Shown: positions 1-8,607, numbered from the stretch's first letter. The stretch: 64,000 nucleotides of DNA from JAAYDY01 sp964500225 (GCA_964500225.1 CAZCOA010000008.1:1-64000), one strand, 5' to 3'. The notes: generated from the letters alone by a model not told the origin. Program-made: numbers and translations.

Positions 1-1583
1 ACGCGAAGCGGCACGCCGATCAGGTCGGCGTCGTTGAACTTCACGCCGGCCCGCGTGTCGCGGTCGTCCAGCAGCACTTCGACGCCGGCCGCTTGGAGCT
101 CCTGGTACAGTTTCTCGGCGGCGGCCATCTCCTCGCCATCGACCCGCAGCGGCACCAGCAGCACGTGGTACGGCGCCAGGGTCATCGGCCAGACGAGGCC
201 TTGCTCGTCGGCCAGAATCTCCACGGCGCTGGCGACGATGCGGTTGATGCCGATGCCGTAGCAGCCCATGATCATCGTGTGGCTGGCGCCGGCCTCGTCC
301 TGGTAGGTGGCGCCCATGGCCTGGCTGTACTTGGTGCCGAGTTTGAAGACGTGGCCGATTTCGATGCCGCGGCAAATGGCGATGGCCACACTGCAATGCG
401 GGCAGAGGTCGCCCGGCACGACGAACCGCAGGTCGTGGACCCGGTCGAGAGGGAAATCGCGGCCGGGATTGACGCCTGTGACGTGGGCGTCGGCCTGGTT
501 GGCGCCGCTGGCGGCGTTGACCATGACACTGACGGCCTGGTCGATATAAACGGGCACGTTCTGCTTCAGGCCCACCGGCCCGGCGAAGCCGACCGGCGCG
601 CCGGTCACCTCACGGATGGTCCGCTCGTCGGCCAGTTGAGCGCCGGCGCCGACCACGTGGGCCAGTTTCATCTCGTTCACGTCGTGGTCGCCGCGAACGC
701 AGACGACAAACGGCTTGCCCGCGGCGTCCACATAAACGAGCGTCTTGATCATCCGGTCGGCGCTGACGCCAAGGAAAGCCGTGACCTCGTCGATGGTCCG
801 CTGATTGGGCGTCGCGACGATTTTCAGTTCGGCCAAGGGCGGTTTCTCGGCCGGCGGCGGTAGCGGCTGCGCAGTCGCCTTCTCCATGTTGGCCGCGTAG
901 CCGCACTGCGGACACTGGACCAATTCGTCCTCGCCGGCGTCGCAGGGCACCATGAACTCGCTGGAAGCCGAACCGCCGATGGGGCCGCTCTCGGCCTCGA
1001 CGACGACGTACCGCAGGCCGCAACGTTTGAAAATGCGACAGTAGGCGTCGTACTGTTTTTGATACGACTTTTCCAGGCCGGCGACGTCGCAGTCGAACGA
1101 GTAGGCGTCCTTCATCAGGAACTCGCGCGACCGCAGCACGCCGAACCGCGGCCGGATCTCGTCGCGGAACTTCGTCTGGATCTGGTACAGCGTCACGGGC
1201 AACTGCTTGTACGAGCTGATGTAGTTGCGAACGATGTCGGTCACCACTTCCTCGTGCGTCGGGCCGAGGATGTTCGCCTTGCCGTGGCGGTCCTTGAAGA
1301 TCATCAGGTCGGGGCCGAAGCTGGCCATGCGGCCGGACTCTTCCCAGAGCTCCTGAGGCTGAAGAGCGGGCATGTGGATCTCCAAGGCCCCGGCGCGGTC
1401 CATCTCCTCGCGGACGATCTGCTCGGCCTTGCGCAGGATACGGTAGCCCAGCGGCAGGTAGGTGTACGCCCCGGCCGTAAGCTTGCGGATCAGCCCGGCC
1501 CGGATCATCAGCCGGTGGCTGACGAGTTCGGCCTCGGACGGCACTTCCTTGAGTGTCGGAATCAGCGATTGGGTCCAACGCAT
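1..1583 (-). CDS. proS: Prolyl-tRNA synthetase, 3' end cut by window edge
   Basis: Charges tRNA-Pro with proline in the cytoplasm. The reading frame stays open to the window edge, giving 527 codons. Bacterial ProRS is usually near 570 residues, so only the end of the anticodon-binding domain is missing. The N-terminus reads MRWTQSLIPTLKEVPSEAEL, typical of the family. A class II catalytic core with a GPTHEE segment follows. The middle holds the inserted YbaK-like editing domain of bacterial-type ProRS, and after it come the core motif YGIGINR and the start of the anticodon-binding domain (WPMTLAPYHV). The ATG at 1583 has a GAGGAAAG ribosome site. It diverges from the HD nuclease at 1797 and has its own promoter at 1652-1680. 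Identity is very secure; only the C-terminus is unseen. Confidence 0.97.
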   Translation of the reverse strand, partial: MRWTQSLIPTLKEVPSEAELVSHRLMIRAGLIRKLTAGAYTYLPLGYRILRKAEQIVREEMDRAGALEIHMPALQPQELWEESGRMASFGPDLMIFKDRHGKANILGPTHEEVVTDIVRNYISSYKQLPVTLYQIQTKFRDEIRPRFGVLRSREFLMKDAYSFDCDVAGLEKSYQKQYDAYCRIFKRCGLRYVVVEAESGPIGGSASSEFMVPCDAGEDELVQCPQCGYAANMEKATAQPLPPPAEKPPLAELKIVATPNQRTIDEVTAFLGVSADRMIKTLVYVDAAGKPFVVCVRGDHDVNEMKLAHVVGAGAQLADERTIREVTGAPVGFAGPVGLKQNVPVYIDQAVSVMVNAASGANQADAHVTGVNPGRDFPLDRVHDLRFVVPGDLCPHCSVAIAICRGIEIGHVFKLGTKYSQAMGATYQDEAGASHTMIMGCYGIGINRIVASAVEILADEQGLVWPMTLAPYHVLLVPLRVDGEEMAAAEKLYQELQAAGVEVLLDDRDTRAGVKFNDADLIGVPLR

Positions 1584-1618
1584 GAATGCTTTCCTCGTGC
1601 CCTCTCGGTAGATGCAGG

Positions 1619-1650
1619 AAAAAAAACGGCCCTTCCCCCATAGGGGCCGT
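1619..1650 (-). terminator. Terminator-like hairpin in front of proS
   Basis: On the minus strand ACGGCCC pairs with GGGCCGT (1650-1644 with 1632-1626) around an 11-base loop, followed by a run of eight T (1626-1619). It lies between the proS -10 box and the proS start. The predicted start of transcription (about 1645) falls inside the 5' arm, so proS mRNA made from that promoter should not form the full stem. Read-through RNA from further upstream could. Confidence 0.7.
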
Positions 1651-1651
1651 C

Positions 1652-1680
1652 ATCATAGCGAAAACGCTCAGACCATGCAA
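1652..1680 (-). promoter_or_regulatory. proS promoter
   Basis: On the minus strand TTGCAT (1680-1675), a 17-base spacer and TATGAT (1657-1652). The start of transcription is predicted near 1645, about 62 bases ahead of the ATG. Confidence 0.75.
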
Positions 1681-1718
1681 CCGGCAGGTGGGTTCTGCGG
1701 TTTGTCTTCAAACGGCGG

Positions 1719-1747
1719 TTGCCGCGTCGAATACTCTCTGGTACGAT
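1719..1747 (+). promoter_or_regulatory. Promoter of the YhaM-like nuclease gene
   Basis: TTGCCG (1719-1724), a 17-base spacer and TACGAT (1742-1747). Transcription should start near 1754. This rules out in-frame upstream starts and favours the ATG at 1797. Confidence 0.65.
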
Positions 1748-1796
1748 GGACTTGTGGCTACAACTCGAGTCGGCATACACCGGAAGGAGACGGCCG

Positions 1797-2864
1797 ATGG
1801 CCCGACGACTGTATATCAAGGATCTGGTTCGCGAGGGCGAACGGTTCGACGAGGTGTTCCTGCTGGCTGAGAAGGAGCTGAAAACGGCCCGAACCGGCAA
1901 GATGTTCATCCGCGGGTCGCTTCAGGATCGCACCGGCCAGGCCGTGATGATGATCTGGGAAGCGACGGAGAAGTTCTACGAGGCTTTGCCGCGCGGCGGA
2001 TTCGTCCGCACCAAGGGCCGCGTCGAGCTGTATCAGGGGCGGCCGCAACTGGTCATCGAAGCTTGCATCCCGGTGGACGAAAAGGACGTCACGATCAGCG
2101 AGTTCCTGCCCGCGACGCAGCACGACATCGGCCAGATGGAGGCCGAGTTGCGCGAGATCATGGGCACGATGGCCGAGGGTCCGGTGCGGTCGCTGGCCCA
2201 GGCATTCCTGGACGACAAAGAGCTGATGGCGGCCTTCCGCCGCTCCCCGGCCGCCAAGACGTTTCACCACGCCTACATCGGCGGCCTTCTGGAACACACC
2301 CTCGGCATTATGCGAGCGGCACAGCGGATTCTGCCGCTCTACCCGATCTTGAACGGCGATCTGCTCCTGCTGGGCATCTTCCTGCACGACATCGGCAAGA
2401 CGGCCGAGCTGAGCTGCGACCGCGAGTTCGCCTACACCGACGCCGGACAACTGGTCGGCCACCTCGTCATGGGCGTCGGCATGGTCCAGGAGAAGGTCCG
2501 CCAGCTCCGGGCCGGCGGCTGCGACATTCCCGACGCCGTGGTGCATCAGGTGGAGCACATGATCCTGGCTCATCACGGCCAGTACGAGTTCGGCAGTCCC
2601 AAGCTTCCCATGACCGCCGAGGCTCTGGCCCTGCACTTCCTCGACAACCTCGACGCCAAGCTCGTGGCGTTCGCCCAGGCCGTGGACAACCACCCCGTGG
2701 ACGGCGACGCGTGGACCTCGCGGCAGTACATGTTCGACAATCAGATGCTCTTCCGCGGCGCCGCCGACGACCGCAAACGCAGCAGCGGCCCCGAATCGGC
2801 CAACGAGCAGGAGAACGGCATCCTCGGCAACATGCAGCCGCCGCGCAAGGGCGGCCTCGAGTAG
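1797..2864 (+). CDS. OB-fold/HD-domain 3'-5' exoribonuclease, YhaM-like
   Basis: 355 residues. An N-terminal OB-fold nucleic-acid-binding domain (about residues 15-95, with the GKMFIRG strand) is followed by an HD hydrolase domain. The HD residues are visible as FHHAYIGGLLEHT, LHDIGKT (about residue 198) and ILAHHGQYEFG. This order is that of YhaM/CBF1, a metal-dependent 3'-5' exonuclease acting on RNA and single-stranded DNA; YhaM itself is about 310-320 residues. The start at 1797 has a GGAAGGAGA ribosome site and lies after the predicted transcription start. The last 25 residues are hydrophilic and disordered-looking. It sits between proS (divergent) and a YlbF-family gene, with RNase R beyond, which fits an RNA-turnover role. 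The family call is firm; the substrate is inferred. Confidence 0.88.
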   Translation: MARRLYIKDLVREGERFDEVFLLAEKELKTARTGKMFIRGSLQDRTGQAVMMIWEATEKFYEALPRGGFVRTKGRVELYQGRPQLVIEACIPVDEKDVTISEFLPATQHDIGQMEAELREIMGTMAEGPVRSLAQAFLDDKELMAAFRRSPAAKTFHHAYIGGLLEHTLGIMRAAQRILPLYPILNGDLLLLGIFLHDIGKTAELSCDREFAYTDAGQLVGHLVMGVGMVQEKVRQLRAGGCDIPDAVVHQVEHMILAHHGQYEFGSPKLPMTAEALALHFLDNLDAKLVAFAQAVDNHPVDGDAWTSRQYMFDNQMLFRGAADDRKRSSGPESANEQENGILGNMQPPRKGGLE

Positions 2865-2946
2865 CCGGCTTCATCTCACACAAGCGTGGCCATGCCACAC
2901 GTCATAGCACGGCGTTCGGCGCCTGTGTCGAAAAATCGGCCGGCCG

Positions 2947-3303
2947 TCAGTTCGCCTCGCCGCCGACCTGGCTCTGAGCGGCGATTTGACCAAAGATGGC
3001 ACGGTTAATGCGGTTGAGAAGGTCGCTGAATTCCATCTGGGCCTTCGTGAGTTCCTTGATCCGCACGTCGGCGGCCACCACCTTCTCCAGTTCCGCCAGC
3101 TTGTGCTTGTCGGCCACTTCGATGGGCTTGTTGGCCAGCGTCAGATCCTCGATCCGCTGCACGTGCGTCTCGTAGTCGGCCATGAGTTTGCGCGAGGTCT
3201 CGTTGGCGCGGACGGCGTCGCGGGCGGCCATCAGGGCGGCAAATCGCGGGTGCGACGCCAACAGGTGGCCCAGTTCCTCGGCCTTGCGAATCAGTTCGTC
3301 CAT
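2947..3303 (-). CDS. YlbF family protein
   Basis: 118 residues, almost wholly helical and charged, starting MDELIRKAEELGHLLASHPR. The short antiparallel helical layout, with the conserved segments ASHPRF, ADYETHVQ and IFGQIAAQ, matches the YlbF/YmcA family (Com_YlbF). In Bacillus, family members form a complex with YaaT that modulates RNase Y and mRNA maturation. Whether this one does so is not shown. The ATG at 3303 has AGGGGAG nine bases upstream; the in-frame extension upstream is a weaker choice. It is convergent with the YhaM-like gene and divergent from RNase R. Confidence 0.82.
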   Translation of the reverse strand: MDELIRKAEELGHLLASHPRFAALMAARDAVRANETSRKLMADYETHVQRIEDLTLANKPIEVADKHKLAELEKVVAADVRIKELTKAQMEFSDLLNRINRAIFGQIAAQSQVGGEAN

Positions 3304-3345
3304 AGCATGGCTCCCCTGGATTGTTTCTGTTTCGTGTTGATTAAT

Positions 3346-3374
3346 TTGCATGCACGATACTGCCACGGTACTAT
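3346..3374 (+). promoter_or_regulatory. rnr promoter
   Basis: TTGCAT (3346-3351), a 17-base spacer and TACTAT (3369-3374). Transcription is predicted near 3381, 36 bases before the GTG start. It overlaps the opposing ylbF-type promoter. Confidence 0.7.
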
Positions 3375-3382
3375 AGTAGCAA
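3354..3382 (-). promoter_or_regulatory. Promoter of the YlbF-family gene
   Basis: On the minus strand TTGCTA (3382-3377), a 17-base spacer and TATCGT (3359-3354). Transcription would start near 3347, 44 bases ahead of the ATG at 3303. Confidence 0.5.
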
Positions 3383-3416
3383 CCCAATTCCACACCCCTG
3401 TGAGGAATAATCCAAG

Positions 3417-5852
3417 GTGAGCATTCGCGACGACATTCTGGCGCACCTGAAGAGCCGCAAGTATTCCCCCGTGAAGATGCGCGGCCTAGCCCGTTTTTTC
3501 GACATCCAGGAGGACGAGTACGGCGAGTTTCGCAGCCTGATCCGCGAAATGCTGGCCGAGGGAGAGATCGTCGAGGGGGCCGGCGGCAAGCTACTGGCCC
3601 CGCGGCCCGAGGCCAAAGGCCCGCCCGGCTCGTTCACAGGGCGGCTGCGGCTCAGCCCCAAGGGCTTCGGTTTCATCACGCCCGACGATCCGTCCATGGG
3701 CGACGACGTCTTTGTGCCGCCCGGCGACTCCATGGACGCCATCACCGGCGACCGGGTCCTGGCCGTCCGCGTGCGTCGCGGCTACGCGCGGCCCGGGCAG
3801 CTCAACTATGTGGCCCGCGTCGTCCAGGTGCTCGAACGAGGCCAGAAACGCTTTGTCGGCACCTATCGCCTGCACGGCCGCAACGGTTCGATCAAACCCG
3901 ACGGCGGCATCCTCCTGACCGAGGAGATTCCCGTCAGCGACGCCTCGGCGGCCGGCGCGCGGCCCAACGACAAAGTGGTCTTCGAACTGCTGACATACCC
4001 GGCCTTGAACCAGCGGGCCGAGGCCGTCATCGTCGAGGTGCTGGGGCCCCGCGGCGCGCCGGGCGTCGATACCCTGGCGGTAATCCGGCAGTTCGACCTG
4101 CCCGACGAGTTCCCCGAGGCCGTGCTGGACGAAGCGCGGACCGCTGCCGACCGCTTTACCGATGCCGAAATCGCCCGCCGCACCGACCTGCGCGATCTCA
4201 CGATCGTCACGATCGACCCCGAGGACGCACGCGACTACGACGACGCCATCAGCATCGAGCCGCTCGAGGGCGACCTGATGCGCCTGGGCGTCCACATCGC
4301 CGACGTGTCGTTCTTCGTGCGGCCGGGGTCGGCCCTGGACAACGAAGCCGCCAAACGCGGCACGAGCGTCTATTTGCCGACGCTGGTGCTGCCGATGCTC
4401 CCGGAGCTGCTCTCCAACGGCATATGCAGCCTCCAGGAAGGCAAAGACCGACTCACCCAGAGCGTTTTCATCGACCTGGACGCCACGGCCAAAGTGCGCC
4501 GCGTCGCGTTCGCCAACGCCGTGATCCGCAACCGCAAGCGGTTGACCTACGAGCAGGTCAACGAGGTGCTGGAGAAAGGACGCCGCGACCTGGTAGAGCC
4601 CGAGGTGGCCGCCCTGCTGGATCGCATGGACACGCTCGCGAGGCGGATTCTGGAGCGTCGCCGTCGAGCCGGGTACCTGGAGCTGGAACTTCCGGCAGTG
4701 GACCTGGAATTCAACGACAACGGCGAGGTGGTGGACGCCCACCCGGAAGACACGAGTTTCAGCCACAAGATCATCGAAATGTTCATGGTCGAAGCCAACG
4801 AAGCCGTGGCGCGGCACCTGGCGAAGCATCGTGTGCCATTCATCCGGCGCGTCCACGCCGAGCCCGAAGGCGACCGCCTGGAGACCATGCACCGGTTCCT
4901 CAAGAGCTGCGGCTACTCGATCAAGAATCCGCGCAGCCGGCACGAGCTTCAACAACTCCTGGAGCAGACGCGACAATCCCCGGCGTCGTACCCAGTACAC
5001 ATCGCCGTATTGCGGAGCATGATGCGAGCCGAGTACGCCGTGAGTGACGAGGGGCACTGGGCTCTGGCAAGCGACTGCTACAGCCATTTCACGAGCCCGA
5101 TCCGGCGGTACCCGGACCTGACGGTTCACCGGGCGCTGGCGGAGGTGGAGGGCTGGGACGGCGACGGCCAGGGCGAGGCCGGTCGCGGTCGTCGCGGCGG
5201 GCGGCGGTCGAAGGCGGCGGCCGATACCGAGGCGGCGCTTCAGGAAACGGCCGCGCGGTGCAGCCAGACCGAGCGGCGGGCCGAGGCGGCCGAGCGCGAG
5301 CTGACCAAAGTCAAGGTGTTGACGCTTCTGGAGAAACACATCGGCGAGACCTTCGACGGAGTAGTCGCGGCGACGGCCGATTACGGGCTGTTCGTGGAGA
5401 TGCCGAAGTACCTGGTCGAAGGGCTGCTGCACACGCGGGACCTGCGGGACGACTCCTACGAACTGGACCGGCGGAGCTTCGCGCTGAAAGGTCGTCGTCA
5501 CGGCCGCACGATCCGCGTAGGCGACGCCATCCGCGTGACGATTGCGTCGGTGGACATTCCGCGGCGAGAATTGAACCTGGTGCCGGCGCCGGACTCGGAC
5601 CTGGCCAGGCCGTCGGCGAAGGCCTCGACGAAGGCGGCGGATCGCAAGGCCGCCAGGGCCGCAAGGCGGAACAGCGCGGCCACGGACGGCAGGGGCGACG
5701 GCCAAGGCAAGAAACATTCAGGCCGCGGCGGGACACCCTCGGGCGGCAAGGGTGCGGGCAAGCCTCCGCGAGACCGCGGCAGCAGCCCCTCGCGCGGCAA
5801 GCGTCGCCCCGGCGGCAAACCGCGCGGCAAAGGCGGCCGACGGCGGAGGTGA
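3417..5852 (+). CDS. rnr: Ribonuclease R
   Basis: 811 residues; a processive 3'-5' exoribonuclease that degrades structured RNA. Domains in order: an N-terminal winged-helix region (1-60), a cold-shock OB domain (SPKGFGFITPDD, about 75-90), and the RNB catalytic domain from about 254. The catalytic acidic cluster DPEDARDYDD is at about 267-276, and the RNB end HFTSPIRRYPDL follows. An S1 domain (about 640-718) and a long basic Gly/Arg/Lys tail complete the protein. An insert of about 50 residues (about 575-625), Gly/Arg-rich then coiled-coil-like, separates RNB from S1 and looks unusual. Translation starts at a GTG with GAGGA ten bases upstream. Neighbours are other RNA-processing proteins. 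Confidence 0.96.
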   Translation: MSIRDDILAHLKSRKYSPVKMRGLARFFDIQEDEYGEFRSLIREMLAEGEIVEGAGGKLLAPRPEAKGPPGSFTGRLRLSPKGFGFITPDDPSMGDDVFVPPGDSMDAITGDRVLAVRVRRGYARPGQLNYVARVVQVLERGQKRFVGTYRLHGRNGSIKPDGGILLTEEIPVSDASAAGARPNDKVVFELLTYPALNQRAEAVIVEVLGPRGAPGVDTLAVIRQFDLPDEFPEAVLDEARTAADRFTDAEIARRTDLRDLTIVTIDPEDARDYDDAISIEPLEGDLMRLGVHIADVSFFVRPGSALDNEAAKRGTSVYLPTLVLPMLPELLSNGICSLQEGKDRLTQSVFIDLDATAKVRRVAFANAVIRNRKRLTYEQVNEVLEKGRRDLVEPEVAALLDRMDTLARRILERRRRAGYLELELPAVDLEFNDNGEVVDAHPEDTSFSHKIIEMFMVEANEAVARHLAKHRVPFIRRVHAEPEGDRLETMHRFLKSCGYSIKNPRSRHELQQLLEQTRQSPASYPVHIAVLRSMMRAEYAVSDEGHWALASDCYSHFTSPIRRYPDLTVHRALAEVEGWDGDGQGEAGRGRRGGRRSKAAADTEAALQETAARCSQTERRAEAAERELTKVKVLTLLEKHIGETFDGVVAATADYGLFVEMPKYLVEGLLHTRDLRDDSYELDRRSFALKGRRHGRTIRVGDAIRVTIASVDIPRRELNLVPAPDSDLARPSAKASTKAADRKAARAARRNSAATDGRGDGQGKKHSGRGGTPSGGKGAGKPPRDRGSSPSRGKRRPGGKPRGKGGRRRR

Positions 5853-6116
5853 CATGAGCCGGTGCCATGGCCGCTTGAAGCAGTTGGCCGCGCTGTTCTC
5901 TATGAGTGAGCCGTTGTCAAGCCGATAGTGCGGCGAGTTCAGGGTTTTCCAGGCATCTGTTCGGCGTTATGCCTGCCTGCGGTGGTTGCGCACCGACTCC
6001 GCAAGAGCGGCCCGGACCGCAGGAGAACGCCGGGAGCCGGGGCCGCGTGGACGACACCGGGGGCCGCATGAGCCTTGTGCCACCCGGGTGCCGATGCCTT
6101 GGTGGGATTGACGGTG
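5853..6116. other. Intergenic, nothing recognised
   Basis: 264 bases between the convergent rnr and Hc1-like genes. No convincing reading frame, T-tract terminator or repeat was seen on either strand. Confidence 0.5.
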
Positions 6117-6287
6117 TCAGTTGGTCCGCAATTCGAGGATGGCCTGCCGCACATCTTGGGCGGCCTTTTTGATTTCCTGCATCTGTTTGCGGACACGGGT
6201 GCCTGCAGCCTTGTTTCCGCCTTCGGCTTTGGCCAGATCGTTCGCTACGTCCTCAACCAGCATTTTCAGCCGCGTGTACGCTTCCAT
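6117..6287 (-). CDS. Histone H1-like Hc1 family protein
   Basis: 56 residues, starting MEAYTRLKMLVEDV. The core LAKAEGGNKAAGTRVRKQMQ closely follows the N-terminal helical domain of chlamydial Hc1 (HctA) and its planctomycete/Bacteroidetes relatives. The long Lys/Ala-rich C-terminal tail of chlamydial Hc1 is absent, so this is the helical domain alone. Likely nucleoid-associated, DNA-binding and acting in the cytoplasm. The ATG at 6287 has GAGGAGG six bases upstream, better than the in-frame ATG at 6305. It has its own promoter at 6355-6384. Family assignment rests on motif recall. Confidence 0.8.
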   Translation of the reverse strand: MEAYTRLKMLVEDVANDLAKAEGGNKAAGTRVRKQMQEIKKAAQDVRQAILELRTN

Positions 6288-6354
6288 GGTCGCCTCCTCG
6301 TGCAAGTGGACAGGGTCGCCTTTCGGCTGTTCGCGTACGAATGGGTCGGCTGTG

Positions 6355-6384
6355 ATGGTACAACCGGCCGCGAATCGGTGTCAA
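6355..6384 (-). promoter_or_regulatory. Promoter of the Hc1-like gene
   Basis: On the minus strand a consensus TTGACA (6384-6379), an 18-base spacer and TACCAT (6360-6355). The leader to the ATG at 6287 would be about 60 bases. Confidence 0.6.
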
Positions 6385-6450
6385 TGGACATTCTTGGAGA
6401 ATTGCGGGCGGGACGGCGGCTCTGGGGCCGCGGAAATCGGCCCTAGCAAC

Positions 6451-8604
6451 TCAGAAAACAGCCTTCGGCCCACTCTGCCCGGAAACTGCGTCGCGATGGA
6501 ACCGGTTGGCCACCAGAAGCTCTAACACCATGACGGCCATAAGGATAGGAATGAGTTGCCCGGTTCTCTCCCGCCCCTGCCGCACCAGCGTTTCGGCGTG
6601 CCGCAGACCCTCGACGCTCTGGGTCACATGGACCAGGCCGGGGGCGAAAATCTTCTCCACCTCCGCCGTCGGTCGCACGCGTAGGACGCTTTCCTGCGGA
6701 TCCACATTCAGGCTCAGCCCTAGTCTGCGCGGCCCCGTGGGCAGGTCCACCCGCAGTTGGTAGTTGCCCGGCTGCTCCAGTGGTGGCAACACGGCCGTGG
6801 CCGTCTGCTCGGCGATGCGGCGCGTGACGGCCCCCTCCAGGCCGGGCCCGGTGAGGACGCAGTCCATGCCGCCCATCGCCCGGGGAAAGGCAAACGTGAG
6901 TTCGCGGCCGATGTCGTAGCGACCCTGGCGACCCGACTGACCGGCGACGTATCCGAGGAGGCTTTCCAGCAGCACGACGCACTCGTTGGCGCGGCGGAAA
7001 CTGCCCAGGGACGACCACTCGGCCTGAGGCCCGGCGGCCAGCACCGCCACGGTTCCCTGCCCATGGCCGCCGACGACCAGCAGGGGCTGCCCGCCGACGG
7101 TCAACACTGTGCGGCGGCCGGCTTCGGGCTGGATGGCCAGACGCCGATAGACGGTCACGGCCGCCAGGTCGCCGCCAGCCCCCCCATCGAAGGCCGCCAG
7201 AGCCGCATCGGTGTAGTCCGGCGGGTCGATGGGCATACCTTTCGGCGACGACACCGCCTTGCCCAGCCGCACGCCGAGCAAGCGCCGTGCCGCAGGGCTG
7301 TCGTAGGAGGAATGTCCGGCGGCCAGTTCGGCGGCCGTGCCATCGCCGGCGATGACGACCAGCCCGCCGCCGCGCGTCACGAAATCGTCCAGGGCCTGCC
7401 AGGCATCGTCCGTCAGGCCGTGAGCGTCCACCAGGAACACCGCCTCATAGCCGCCAAGCGACGCCGCGGCAAGATCGGCGGCGGCCACGAGTTCGGGGGC
7501 AGCCCCGGCGCGACCCTCGGCCCTGAGCAGCGACGGGGCCAACGCCTGGTCCACCATAAAGGCGGCATCTCCGGCCTGCGGAACCCGAGTGCCACCGTAA
7601 ACCACTGCCACGGACGCCGGTTCGCAGACCTCGACCGTGAAGAATCGCCGATTGTCGGCCGCCAGGGGGTCGGGTTCCAGCAGGGCCACGCTCCCCTGAA
7701 GAAGCCCCTGCTCCGTGGGCTGATAGTCGAATGTCACGGCCTGGACGGAGTGGGGCTGGTCGAGTTTCACGGTCTGCCGCCGACGAATCTGGCCGTCGAT
7801 CTCCAGAACCACCGTGCGTTCGGCCGGTCGGTCGCCGCACGAGACACTCGTCGTGATGGCCAGCGGCGTGTGGACACTCACCCGTCGCGAGGAGAGTTCC
7901 ACCGGCCCAAGGGCAAGGTTCTGATGCTCGCCGGCCGACACGTCCATGACGTACACGAGAATGTGGTCCAAGGACGCCAGGGCCTTGGCATCGAGGCCGT
8001 CCCAAGCGCCGTCGGTCATGTCGGTGAACAGGTAGATCTCGCGGCGGGCTTCGCCGACGCGATCGAGCAACCGGGCGGCCGTGCGCAGCATGGCGGCCAC
8101 GGAGTCGCTGCGACTGGTGGGGGTGAGGCGGCGAATGTCGTCGGCGGCCTGGCCGGCGGCGTCCCTCAGGGTGACCGTGGCCGGGTCCGTCGCCAGGTCC
8201 AGCACCGCCGTGCGGCTACCGGACGGCAGACCGGCCAGGATCCGCGCGGCCAATTGCTGGGCCGCCTCGAGGCGCGATTGGCCCAGGCACCGGTACTGCA
8301 TGCTGGCGGACGTATCGAAACAGAAGACTGCGGCCGCGGGGACGTCCTGGTACGACGCCGCGACGCCGCTGGAGTCGATCGGACGAGCCAGAACCAGGAC
8401 AAACAGGGCCAGTGCCGCCGCCCGCAGGGCCAGCAGCAACCACCGCTTCAGGCGCGTGCGACCGGCCGAGGCCAGGTGGCTCTGCCGCACAAAGCGCAGG
8501 GCCGGAAAGTCCATCTGCCGCGGGCGCCCGCGCATCACCAAGTGGACCGCCACCGGCAGCACGGCGACGACCAGAGCGGCAAGCATGGCGGCGTTGATCC
8601 ACAT
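6451..8604 (-). CDS. BatA/VWA-domain membrane protein
   Basis: 717 residues. The N-terminus (MWINAAMLAALVVAVLPVAV) is a membrane helix leading into the BatA-type motif with RQMDFPALRFV. A second membrane helix follows at about residues 58-78. A VWA domain starts at VFCFDTSASMQYR, where DTSAS is an intact metal-binding (MIDAS) motif. The rest is a large extracytoplasmic part with a GATase-like segment (GGLVVIAGDG), ending in a C-terminal membrane helix (LIPILMAVMVLELLVANR). Proteins of this layout accompany MoxR ATPases and DUF58 proteins (Bat-type or aerotolerance clusters). It is the last gene of the operon, 3 bases after the DUF58 gene. Exact function unknown. Confidence 0.87.
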   Translation of the reverse strand: MWINAAMLAALVVAVLPVAVHLVMRGRPRQMDFPALRFVRQSHLASAGRTRLKRWLLLALRAAALALFVLVLARPIDSSGVAASYQDVPAAAVFCFDTSASMQYRCLGQSRLEAAQQLAARILAGLPSGSRTAVLDLATDPATVTLRDAAGQAADDIRRLTPTSRSDSVAAMLRTAARLLDRVGEARREIYLFTDMTDGAWDGLDAKALASLDHILVYVMDVSAGEHQNLALGPVELSSRRVSVHTPLAITTSVSCGDRPAERTVVLEIDGQIRRRQTVKLDQPHSVQAVTFDYQPTEQGLLQGSVALLEPDPLAADNRRFFTVEVCEPASVAVVYGGTRVPQAGDAAFMVDQALAPSLLRAEGRAGAAPELVAAADLAAASLGGYEAVFLVDAHGLTDDAWQALDDFVTRGGGLVVIAGDGTAAELAAGHSSYDSPAARRLLGVRLGKAVSSPKGMPIDPPDYTDAALAAFDGGAGGDLAAVTVYRRLAIQPEAGRRTVLTVGGQPLLVVGGHGQGTVAVLAAGPQAEWSSLGSFRRANECVVLLESLLGYVAGQSGRQGRYDIGRELTFAFPRAMGGMDCVLTGPGLEGAVTRRIAEQTATAVLPPLEQPGNYQLRVDLPTGPRRLGLSLNVDPQESVLRVRPTAEVEKIFAPGLVHVTQSVEGLRHAETLVRQGRERTGQLIPILMAVMVLELLVANRFHRDAVSGQSGPKAVF

Positions 8605-8607
8605 GGA

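Noticed and set aside
1584..1740. T-box riboswitch in front of proS
   Set aside because: The leader from the predicted start is only about 60 bases and lacks the TGGNACCGCG motif and specifier stem.
3591..5717. Long open frame antisense to rnr
   Set aside because: A shadow frame of the GC-rich rnr gene with no recognisable motif; the same applies to the frames antisense to the BatA/VWA, secA and cyclase genes.
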